Assembly: GCA_030607105.1 (NCBI GenBank)
Contig: JAUWFF010000003.1
Location: 1 to 14,140 of the forward strand
Length of the DNA: 14,140 nt
Source of the DNA: Filomicrobium sp.
Lineage (GTDB): Bacteria; Pseudomonadota; Alphaproteobacteria; Rhizobiales; Hyphomicrobiaceae
Direction of reading: 5' to 3'
Part shown: one piece after another, positions 1-6,761 of the stretch
How positions within the stretch are numbered: position 1 is the first letter of the stretch
How the letters are laid out: the number at the start of each line of letters is the position of its first letter
Position numbers and translations under genes: made by a program
The notes under the pieces: model-generated
What the model was told of the DNA's origin: nothing
The model's input: the letters and a program-made list of their open reading frames with translations, nothing else
Databases searched by the model: none

Positions 1-81
1 CATGCGCCGAGAGCGTGGTTCATGGCCCTCTGGGCCGTCAAGTCACAGATAGGCACGAGTATAGTATAGGGCGGGCAGAGA

Positions 82-2622
82 ATGATTTTCGGGCTGGGCA
101 GGAAGGGAAAAAAAGACGGTCGACCGGAAACCGGGACCAAGGGATCAGAAGGCGACAACAACAGCCATTCCCATGGGGCCTCTTCACCTCCGTCCGAGGC
201 GGCGCTGCCCGCTGACGAACTTCGGCGGACCGTGGATACGGATACGCTGAAATTCGAAACCACCGATGATCTTGATCCAATACATGGACTGATCGGGCAA
301 GAGCGCGCACTCAAGGCATTGCGGTTCGGGGCCGGGATGGGGTCGCACGACTACAATATTTTCGTCCTGGGCCCGGATGCCTCCGGCAAGAGCGCCGCGG
401 TACGGTCAGCCTTGACGGCACTGGCGGCGGAAGCCGCGCGCCCCGATGACTGGGTTTACGTCAATAATTTCCAACACGCCAATGCGCCAAATGCCTTGCG
501 ATTGCCGCCAGGCCACGCACTGCGGCTGGAAAAGGCCATGGTCGCGCTGCTCGACGAACTTCGCGCGACACTTCCGGCCGCCTTCGACAGCGAAGACTAC
601 CAAGCACGCGCGCGTTCCATCGATGCTGAGTATGGTGGACAGCCCGAAGAGCAACTGCAGGCTTTGGGAGAACGGGCCGAGCAGCGCGGCATCGCATTCC
701 TGCGGACACCGTTGGGCTTCACGTTCGCGCCGATGCTGGAAGGCAAGGTCGTAAAACCGGAAGCGTTCGCAGCCATGCCACCGAGCATGCAAGCGACCGT
801 GCGTGAGAACATTGAAGCGCTGCAACAGGAGCTCTCCGAATTGCTACAGAGTTTCCCGCGCGCGGACAAGGAGCGACGCCAGAACCTGCGGGCGCTCAAC
901 GAAGAAGTCGCCGCAAACGCTGTCAAAGCTGCCTTGGTCGACGTTTTAGCTGAGTTCGGCGAGGATGAGGGCGCACGTGACTTTCTGGGCTCTGTGGAGA
1001 GTGATCTTGTCGCGAACGCGCAGCTGTTCATCGGCGAGGGAAGCGGAGAGCAAGGTGATTTCGTTCCGCAACCGGTCGATTCTTCACGTGATCCGCGATT
1101 CCGCCGGTACATGGTCAACGCGATCATCGCGCAGGAAGAGGAAGCCAAGGGTGCGCCCGTCGTCGAAGCAACGAACCCAACCCATGACAACCTCATCGGC
1201 AAGTCGGAACATCTGGTTCAGATGGGGGCGCTGGTCACGGATTTCCTGCTTATCAAGCCGGGCGCACTGCATCGCGCGAATGGTGGCTACCTGTTGATCG
1301 ACGCGCGAAAGCTCTTGTTGTCGCCGTTTGCCTGGGAGGCCTTGAAGAGGGCTTTGAGCACGCGCTCGATCCGAATTGAACAACCGGCTGAAAACCTCGG
1401 GATCGTGACAACTCAGACGCTCGACCCGCAACCGATCCCGCTCAAAGTCAAGGTCGTGCTATTTGGAGACCGGCAGCTTTATTATCTGCTGTCACAGGGC
1501 GACCCGGAGTTTCAGCAGCTGTTCAAAGTGCAAGCCGACTTCGACGACACCATTGCACGCACCAAGGACAACGCCGCGTCCTATTCACGTCTGGTTACCG
1601 CGATCGTCGGCGAATACAAACTGAAACCACTCGACAAGGGTGCGGTCGCTGGGATCATCGAGGAAGGCAGCCGCATGGCTGGCGACCGTGAAAAGCTATC
1701 CATCGAGGTTTCGAGAATCGGCGACATCGTTCGGGAGGCCGACTATTGGGCCACCGAGGCGGAGCGAATTGTGACCACCCGGGAAGATGTTCGCCGCGCC
1801 ATTGATGAGCATGTGCAGAGGGCCGACCGTCTGCGTGATCGCGATCAGGAGACCTTTGAGCGAGGCATCGTACTTGTCGATACCGACGGCGAGAAAACCG
1901 GCCAAATCAATGGCCTTTCCGTTCTGCAGCTTGGCGAATTCTCGTTTGGCCGTCCCAACCGCATCACCGCCCGCGTGCGCTTCGGTCCAGGACGGATGGT
2001 GGATATCGAGCGTGAGGTGAAGCTTGGCGGGCCGCTACATTCCAAAGGCGTCATGATCCTTTGGGGGTATCTCGCCGGCATTTTCGCCCAAGAGCGGCCA
2101 CTGGCCTTTTCGGCCTCGCTTGTGTTCGAGCAATCCTACGGCGGCGTGGATGGAGACAGCGCGTCTTCGACTGAGCTTTATGCTCTATTGTCGGCACTTG
2201 CCGATGCGCCAATCAAGCAGGGGATCGCGGTGACGGGCTCGGTCAACCAGCTTGGCGAAGTGCAAGCGATCGGTGGCGTAAATGAAAAGATCGAGGGCTT
2301 CTTCGATGTCTGCAGGGCGCGCGGGCTGACGGGCGGACAAGGCGTTATTATACCGAAGGCCAACGTGCAGCATTTGATGCTGCGCGAGGATGTCGTTGAT
2401 GCCGTTAAGGAAAACAAGTTCAGCGTGTTTGCGGTATCGTCAATTGCGCAGGGGATTGGGATTCTGACGGGACGGCCGGCGGGTGAACGGGGGGCGGACG
2501 GCGCCTATCCGGAAGGCACGCTGTTTGCCCGGGTCGAAGACAAGCTGAGAATCTTTGCCGAACGCGCCAAATCCGCGGGGGCGGGCGCTAATGAGGCAGG
2601 AAAGGGAGAAGCGATGACATGA
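82..2622 (+). CDS. Lon-family (S16) ATP-dependent protease with fused AAA domain, LonB/LonH-like
   Basis: Predicted cytosolic ATP-dependent protease of 846 residues. A polar N-terminal tail (about 1-45) precedes an AAA region with a clear Walker A, GPDASGKS at 97-104. A helical insertion (about 145-300) follows. The segment ANGGYLLIDARKLL (399-412) occupies the Walker B position but has Asp-Ala where classical AAA proteins have Asp-Glu. The C-terminal Lon peptidase domain (about 590-800) has the catalytic Ser in GVDGDSASS (S693) and the catalytic Lys in GGVNEKIEGF (K736). Their 43-residue separation equals that of E. coli Lon S679/K722. The Lon N-terminal substrate domain is absent, as in the Lon-related AAA_32 plus Lon_C family, whose usual length is about 800 residues. 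Start at ATG 82 follows a purine-rich GGGCAGAG. The stop overlaps the next start, so the two genes are probably translationally coupled. The substrate is unknown. A shorter name such as lonB would be guesswork. Confidence 0.93.
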   Translation: MIFGLGRKGKKDGRPETGTKGSEGDNNSHSHGASSPPSEAALPADELRRTVDTDTLKFETTDDLDPIHGLIGQERALKALRFGAGMGSHDYNIFVLGPDASGKSAAVRSALTALAAEAARPDDWVYVNNFQHANAPNALRLPPGHALRLEKAMVALLDELRATLPAAFDSEDYQARARSIDAEYGGQPEEQLQALGERAEQRGIAFLRTPLGFTFAPMLEGKVVKPEAFAAMPPSMQATVRENIEALQQELSELLQSFPRADKERRQNLRALNEEVAANAVKAALVDVLAEFGEDEGARDFLGSVESDLVANAQLFIGEGSGEQGDFVPQPVDSSRDPRFRRYMVNAIIAQEEEAKGAPVVEATNPTHDNLIGKSEHLVQMGALVTDFLLIKPGALHRANGGYLLIDARKLLLSPFAWEALKRALSTRSIRIEQPAENLGIVTTQTLDPQPIPLKVKVVLFGDRQLYYLLSQGDPEFQQLFKVQADFDDTIARTKDNAASYSRLVTAIVGEYKLKPLDKGAVAGIIEEGSRMAGDREKLSIEVSRIGDIVREADYWATEAERIVTTREDVRRAIDEHVQRADRLRDRDQETFERGIVLVDTDGEKTGQINGLSVLQLGEFSFGRPNRITARVRFGPGRMVDIEREVKLGGPLHSKGVMILWGYLAGIFAQERPLAFSASLVFEQSYGGVDGDSASSTELYALLSALADAPIKQGIAVTGSVNQLGEVQAIGGVNEKIEGFFDVCRARGLTGGQGVIIPKANVQHLMLREDVVDAVKENKFSVFAVSSIAQGIGILTGRPAGERGADGAYPEGTLFARVEDKLRIFAERAKSAGAGANEAGKGEAMT

Positions 2623-3488
2623 TAGGTCATGTTGCCTCGGCCGAAGAGGCCCGCGGACGTGTCGTATTGCGGCTTGGTTGCAGGACCAGCGCTGTTGACG
2701 CGGCGTTCGAGGCCGCGGTTCGGATCGCCAAGGCGTTCGACTCGGAGATCGAGGGGTTGTTTGTCGAGGATCGGCGGCTCATCGAGCTGACGGCCTACCC
2801 CTTCGCGAAGGAGATCTCCCTGACCGGCCGCGTTTCGCGGACGCTGTCGAGCCAGGATCTCGACCGGGAGTTCCATGCTGCCTTCCAGGCAATCCGCCGG
2901 CGCCTGGAATCCGTGGCGAAACGGTCCGAGACGCGAATTTGGGCGAGAAGCGTGAGGGACGACCCGATCAACGCACTCGCAAGGGTCTGCGCAGAAGCCG
3001 GGCCGTGGAATGTAATCGTCATGGGTGAGGCTTTTGGGGCCCGTGACGGCCGGGTTCTGGGCGAAATTCTCGGCGCAGTCCGAGACGCCACGGGGCTGTG
3101 CACGGTGGGACCATGCACGCGGCGGACCTCCGGCCCCATCGTTGTTGCCGTTGAAGACCCCGAACGCATGCTGGGGATGATGCGGACAGCCGAGCGGCTG
3201 GCGGGAAAAGGTGCGCGGCGAGGTGACATCATCGCCCTGCTCGTCGGAGACAGTCCCGAATACCTGCAATGGCTGGAAGGCCAAGCCCGGCTGCTATTGT
3301 CGCAAGGTCACTCGGCGGAAATCCTGATCGCGCGAGCCGCCTATGGAGAGCCTGCAAGCGTTGCCGAAACAATCCGCCGGACACGGGCGGGGTTTGTCAT
3401 CGCGCAGTATGGCGGGCTGACGGTGCCAACCGAAGATCTGCGACCACTCGCCGTAGCTCTCGAGAGCCCGCTGTTTCTAGTGCGCTAG
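2619..3488 (+). CDS. Two-domain universal-stress-protein-like hypothetical protein
   Basis: A 289-residue soluble protein with no signal peptide or membrane helix. Two alpha/beta halves resemble tandem Usp-like folds. The first starts at RVVLRLG (14-20), continues through an Ala-rich helix and ends in NVIVMGEAFG (131-140). The second starts at GPIVVAVED (172-180) and ends in the strand pair GFVIAQYGG and SPLFLVR. I do not see the complete G-2X-G-9X-G(S/T) nucleotide loop of ATP-binding Usp proteins, so it may be a non-ATP-binding or divergent member. The ATG lies inside the stop of the protease gene (ATGA), implying coupled translation and a linked function, perhaps as partner or adaptor in stress proteolysis; that is inference. 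The family call rests on fold-like pattern only. The reading frame itself is convincing because of the overlap and the alphaproteobacterial codon use. Confidence 0.75.
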   Translation: MIGHVASAEEARGRVVLRLGCRTSAVDAAFEAAVRIAKAFDSEIEGLFVEDRRLIELTAYPFAKEISLTGRVSRTLSSQDLDREFHAAFQAIRRRLESVAKRSETRIWARSVRDDPINALARVCAEAGPWNVIVMGEAFGARDGRVLGEILGAVRDATGLCTVGPCTRRTSGPIVVAVEDPERMLGMMRTAERLAGKGARRGDIIALLVGDSPEYLQWLEGQARLLLSQGHSAEILIARAAYGEPASVAETIRRTRAGFVIAQYGGLTVPTEDLRPLAVALESPLFLVR

Positions 3489-3618
3489 ACGCGCTCCTAG
3501 AAGTGAAGCCGACGCAGTTCGCGCCGATCTGGCGCTTCGGACGCTCAACTCGGCGGCATCGGGCAAACCCTGCGACTGTCCTGGGTAGACCGGCATGGAC
3601 CACTTCGCGGAGCGCCGT

Positions 3619-4185
3619 CTAATCCCGACAACGCTTGGCTAATCTCAACGTCGCTCGGCAGGCGCGCATTGGCTGCGCCACCGCGCCGGACCGTCCTTTC
3701 GAGTTCGGCCCTCGCCCCGAAGCCTGCAGCGCTGTTAGTTGGAACATCTTACGGATTCGGGTCGTCTTGCGACCGGTCAAAAACCCCGTAAGCAGCGGCT
3801 TTGCGGTGGTGCCGGTGACGACATCCAGCTTGTTCATGCCGACCGCCACAACAAGAGTGGTTGGTACACCGGCGGTGATCTCGACGCTCACCGAGCTCGC
3901 GTCGCCGGAAATGTTGAGGTCATAAGGATGGCTCTTCAGGTCATTGGGCAGGTTGGAGGGGAAGGCGACGCGAAAAGCGGTCGCGGCTGTCGACCGGCCC
4001 TCGTCAAGGCGGCTCGACGAGACGCGGACGGCTGCTTCAACGGCCGTCCGAAACTAATTCTGTACCGAAAGAGCGCGGCTGTAATTGATACCTCCGAACG
4101 CGATTCCAAGGGTAGGTATGGCCAGCAGCGCATAAAAAACCGCAATGGTTGGCTGCTCGCAACTGGCAAAACGCCCAAAGGATTA
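3619..4185 (-). pseudogene. Decayed TadG-like Flp pilus-assembly protein remnant (truncated, in-frame stop)
   Basis: Reading the minus strand in one frame from 4182 to 3619 gives a TadE/TadG-like N-terminus. A transmembrane segment AVFYALLAIPTLGIAFGG is followed by NYSRAL and an Ala-rich helix, FRTAVEAAVRV, matching the pattern hydrophobic segment / DYSRA / LQ-A-LDAAALA of Tad-family proteins. Further on, NISGDASSVSVEITAGVP and TTLVVAVGMNKLDVVTGTTA match the segment of TadG proteins that normally reads roughly as valine-rich strand, Pro-Thr-Thr, Gly-x-x-x-Leu-x-Val, then Ala-rich. The frame is broken by TAG at 4056-4054 and by TAA at 4185-4183, just before the membrane segment. Similarity stops at about 3790, and the large C-terminal part (von Willebrand A-like region in TadG) is missing. 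No plausible start with ribosome site was found. I infer a dead fragment. The last roughly 50 codons before the stop at 3619 look non-homologous. Confidence 0.6.
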
Positions 4186-4237
4186 GGGAACTGCGGTATT
4201 GCTCGCTATCGGGTCAACGGCTGTCGCAGTTCTGGAC

Positions 4238-4253
4238 GCCTGGCTTCAGGCGC
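4238..4253 (-). terminator. Weak hairpin just downstream of regA
   Basis: A 6-bp perfect stem with a 4-base loop (CGCCTG-AAGC-CAGGCG on the minus strand) lies 12 bases after the regA stop. No U-tract follows, so as an intrinsic terminator it is weak. It may instead stabilise the 3' end of the regBA transcript. Confidence 0.3.
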
Positions 4254-4265
4254 CGATGACCTGGC

Positions 4266-4838
4266 CTACTTCGGCGCGCGTTTCGCCAAAATGCGCTGCA
4301 ATGTGCGCCGATGCATGTTAAGGCGACGGGCCGTCTCGGAGACGTTCCGGTTGCAAAGCTCGTAGACGCGCTGGATGTGCTCCCAGCGAACGCGATCCGC
4401 CGACATAGGGTTTTCTGGTGGAGCTGCCTTGGAATTCGGCGGCGCGAGAAGCGCGTCTGTGACCTCATCGGCATCGGCCGGCTTGGCGAGATAGTCGACA
4501 GCTCCAAGCTTTACGGCGGTCACCGCGGTGGCAATGTTGCCATAACCGGTCAGGACGATCGCCCGAGCGTTAGTGCGCAGCTTTGACAGCTCGGCTATCA
4601 CTTCGAGGCCGTTGCCGTCCTCGAGGCACATATCGACAACCGCGAAGGCAGGTGGTTCCTGGCGGATCAGCTCGGTCGCATCGGCGACGGTATCCGCCAT
4701 GCGGACCTTGAAGCCCCGCTGCTCCATCGCACGGCCAAGCCTCTGCAAGAACGCCTTATCGTCGTCGACGACAAGCAACGAGGCATCCTCAGGCAGTTCG
4801 TCCTGGCGAAACGAGAGATCTTCGTTGTTATTTTCCAC
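4266..4838 (-). CDS. regA: RegA/PrrA/ActR-type redox response regulator
   Basis: DNA-binding response regulator of the global redox system RegB/RegA, which in alphaproteobacteria controls respiration, photosynthesis, nitrogen and carbon fixation or denitrification genes. Numbered from the GTG start, the receiver domain shows the acidic pair DDD (25-27), the phospho-acceptor Asp in VVDMCLEDG (D69), the switch Thr in LTGYG (T97) and the conserved Lys in AKPAD (K119). A proline-containing linker (APPNSKAAPPENP) leads to a Fis-type helix-turn-helix, HIQRVYELC through ETARRLNMHRRTLQRIL, the family signature. Start choice: an ORF can be opened at ATG 4868, but that codon lacks a ribosome site. GTG 4838 has a perfect AGGAGG at 4848-4853 with a 9-base spacer and gives the usual family length (190 aa). 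It lies 95 bases downstream of regB on the same strand and probably shares its transcript. Confidence 0.95.
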   Translation of the reverse strand: MENNNEDLSFRQDELPEDASLLVVDDDKAFLQRLGRAMEQRGFKVRMADTVADATELIRQEPPAFAVVDMCLEDGNGLEVIAELSKLRTNARAIVLTGYGNIATAVTAVKLGAVDYLAKPADADEVTDALLAPPNSKAAPPENPMSADRVRWEHIQRVYELCNRNVSETARRLNMHRRTLQRILAKRAPK

Positions 4839-4847
4839 GGTCGTCTT

Positions 4848-4853
4848 CCTCCT
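4848..4853 (-). promoter_or_regulatory. Shine-Dalgarno site deciding the regA start
   Basis: Perfect AGGAGG on the minus strand, nine bases before GTG 4838. It lies inside the reading frame of the longer alternative (ATG 4868) and so argues for the GTG start. Confidence 0.75.
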
Positions 4854-4933
4854 GACGCTTGTCAGCATAGTCTTTGGACGGTTCAGGCCAAGTCCTTCAT
4901 GAGTATAAACAAAACAGCATACTGGATTGGGAG

Positions 4934-6322
4934 TTACCCTGCTGCCGCTACCGGGGGCCCATCAATCTGGTGGGGACTCCAGCCGTCAGGAGCCGAGAAA
5001 GCCGAGCGCGGCCAGGTCATTCGAACCCTAGCACCGGTCTCCGGAGCGGCTCGGTTTTCCAGTTCGATGGTGGCACCAGAACGTTCCAGCAGCGTCTTTG
5101 CGATGAAGAAGCCGAGACCGAGGCCGGTGGCTTCGGTGGCGGACTTGCCGGAATGCTGGCCACGTGTCGTTACGTAGGGGTCGCCGAGTGACTCGATAAG
5201 ATCGTGCCGAAAACCGGGACCGTCGTCGGTAATTTCCACGACAATGTTGTCGGCATCCCAGCGGGCAGCGACTTCGACGTTGTATTGAGCAAAATCCACC
5301 GCGTTCTCGATGATGTTGCCGAGCCCATAGAAGAGGCCCGGCTGGCGCACTCCGATGGGCTCTGCTGCGTCGCTGCCAGAAACGCCTTCGGCTGGAGCGG
5401 ACGTGATAATGATAACCTTGCCCAACTCCTGGTAGGGGGCGGCCGCATCGGAAAGAATCTCCTGAATCGATACCGAGGTGTGCATGGGGTCCTGCGCGTC
5501 TGGCCGGCGGGTTAGCTTCCTCAGGATTTCACGACATCGGTTCGATTGAGTTCGCAGCAGCGCCAAGTCCTCGGCATGCGGGTGCGAGGATCCCAGATCG
5601 TGTTCCAGTTCCTTGGCGATAAGATAGATGGTGGACAGCGGGGTGCCCAGTTCGTGGGCAGCTGCGGCGGCAAGTCCGTCCAGAGCATGAAGTTTCTGCT
5701 CACGGGCCAGAATGAGCTCGGTGGCGGCGAGTGCGGCGGACATTTCTCTACCCTCGATGGCCAGGCGGCGTACGTAAAACGCCACGAATAACAGCCCCGT
5801 CCCCACCGAAGCCAGGATGGCGACCTTGTAAACAAGAGGGAGTTCGAAGCGTATTCCGGGAAACCACGGCAAGGGCCAGTAGTCATAAGTTAGAACATAG
5901 GCGCACAGCAACGTGAGCGCACTTATGGCGATGGTGTAACCAACCGGAAGCGTCGCCGCCGAGACAATACAAGGTGCAATGATCAGCATGACGAACGGAT
6001 TTCCGATCCCGCCCGTGAAGTAGAGCAGTACGGCGAGCTGCAGCATGTCATAGGTGAGCAGTGACGCGGCGACGGGGTCCGTCAACCGATGGCGCGGCGG
6101 AAACTGGATGACCAGAAAGACGTTCAACCAGGCCGACAACGCGATCAGCGCCAGGCAGTAGGCCAGTGGAACTTCAAAGCCCAGCCACAGCTTGACGAAA
6201 CCGATCGTAAGCAACTGCCCTGCGACCGCGATCCAGCGCAATCGCACGATGGTCGCCAATCTAACATTTTGGGCGCCGTTGCCGCTGAGCGCAGGAAAAT
6301 CGGTTGAAGCGACTTTTCGCAC
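4934..6322 (-). CDS. regB: RegB/PrrB/ActS-type redox sensor histidine kinase
   Basis: Membrane histidine kinase of 462 residues that phosphorylates RegA in response to quinone/redox state. The N-terminal half carries about six hydrophobic segments (roughly 25-185). It includes the quinone-site signature GGIGNPF at 104-110, diagnostic of RegB. The H-box AAAAHELGTPLSTI puts the phospho-His at H223. Cys263 in NRCREIL lies exactly 40 residues later, the same spacing as the regulatory pair H225/C265 of Rhodobacter capsulatus RegB, so the redox-active cysteine appears conserved. The ATPase domain shows the N-box NIIENAVDFA (337-346), DDGPGF (366-371) and GLGLGFFIA (401-409 region). Start is GTG 6322 behind GAGAAG. 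The gene precedes regA on the same strand and is divergent from phaZ, with about 440 bases between. All catalytic motifs are intact. Confidence 0.96.
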   Translation of the reverse strand: MRKVASTDFPALSGNGAQNVRLATIVRLRWIAVAGQLLTIGFVKLWLGFEVPLAYCLALIALSAWLNVFLVIQFPPRHRLTDPVAASLLTYDMLQLAVLLYFTGGIGNPFVMLIIAPCIVSAATLPVGYTIAISALTLLCAYVLTYDYWPLPWFPGIRFELPLVYKVAILASVGTGLLFVAFYVRRLAIEGREMSAALAATELILAREQKLHALDGLAAAAAHELGTPLSTIYLIAKELEHDLGSSHPHAEDLALLRTQSNRCREILRKLTRRPDAQDPMHTSVSIQEILSDAAAPYQELGKVIIITSAPAEGVSGSDAAEPIGVRQPGLFYGLGNIIENAVDFAQYNVEVAARWDADNIVVEITDDGPGFRHDLIESLGDPYVTTRGQHSGKSATEATGLGLGFFIAKTLLERSGATIELENRAAPETGARVRMTWPRSAFSAPDGWSPHQIDGPPVAAAG

Positions 6323-6649
6323 GATTCTTCTCAGATGAACTTTCTGTCCGGCCTACTTGAGGCCACCATGGATCGCATCGAACCGCTCGAAACAGCCATG
6401 CGAGATGTGGAGACTAGACGTCTTACGTGAGAGATGACCGCAAGTCTTCACTAAAACAACCTTGCGCCTCTTGGAATGCGCATCAGTAAAAGCAGGTGAA
6501 AACCGAGAGCAGTCCACTAGGAAAACAAAACAGCAACAACAAAGCCTCGCGGCGACCCCCACTTGCTGGCTTCCCTGAAACCGAGTCGCCGCAATTCAAC
6601 ATGGTTCCCTCGACAACCCGAATCAGGGCAAGGTGGTGATAAGGGCGGA

Positions 6650-6659
6650 TTGACGTCAA
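6650..6659. promoter_or_regulatory. 10-bp palindrome TTGACGTCAA upstream of phaZ
   Basis: A perfect palindrome about 100 bases before the phaZ start. The TTGAC/GTCAA arms resemble CRP/FNR-family half-sites, but those proteins need about four bases between arms and none are present. The regulator is unknown. Its left half could also serve as a -35 element (TTGACG), although no good -10 follows at 17 bases. Confidence 0.3.
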
Positions 6660-6678
6660 CGAATAATAAGTTGGGGCT

Positions 6679-6691
6679 GCGACACGGCGTC
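6679..6691 (+). promoter_or_regulatory. Candidate RegA/PrrA-type half-sites (GCGAC-ACG-GCGTC)
   Basis: Two GCGNC pentamers separated by three bases, about 70 bases before phaZ and in the region shared with regB. RegA/PrrA/RegR sites are described as loosely spaced GCGNC-type half-sites. Such short, GC-rich words also occur by chance in this genome, so this is a suggestion only. Confidence 0.25.
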
Positions 6692-6746
6692 AGTAAGTAA
6701 GATTACTCGTGAGTACGGGGATCGTCCTAATTTGGGCTAACGTGCA

Positions 6747-6753
6747 AGGGGGA
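6747..6753 (+). promoter_or_regulatory. Ribosome binding site of phaZ
   Basis: AAGGGGG lies eight bases before the GTG start at 6762 and supports this rare start codon over later ATG codons. Confidence 0.6.
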
Positions 6754-6761
6754 AGCACGCC

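Larger units (their letters stand above)
6323..6761. other. Divergent intergenic region between regB and phaZ
   Basis: About 440 bases with no convincing gene; the short frames here lack ribosome sites and recognisable protein patterns. It must hold the promoters of regBA (leftward) and phaZ (rightward). Visible elements are a perfect 10-bp palindrome and a pair of RegA-like half-sites near phaZ, listed separately. I could not place convincing -35/-10 pairs. Confidence 0.6.

Noticed and set aside
1..81. Possible start of a leftward gene at the CAT at positions 1-3
   Set aside because: Only a start codon would be visible, and nothing supports it.
3739..4365. 208-codon plus-strand frame between the Usp-like gene and regA
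   Set aside because: It runs antisense to the TadG-like remnant and the end of regA, shows no recognisable domain, and is composed of Arg/Gly-rich shadow-like sequence with no ribosome site.
4836..4868. Longer regA start at ATG 4868
   Set aside because: No ribosome site before it, while GTG 4838 has AGGAGG at nine bases. The extra ten residues are not part of the family core.
6353..6562. 69-codon minus-strand frame upstream of regB
   Set aside because: Cys/Phe-rich, no ribosome site, and no recognisable signal peptide plus domain arrangement.
6650..6659. FNR/FixK/NnrR box
   Set aside because: The arms TTGAC/GTCAA are adjacent, whereas these regulators need a four-base spacer. Kept only as an unassigned palindrome.
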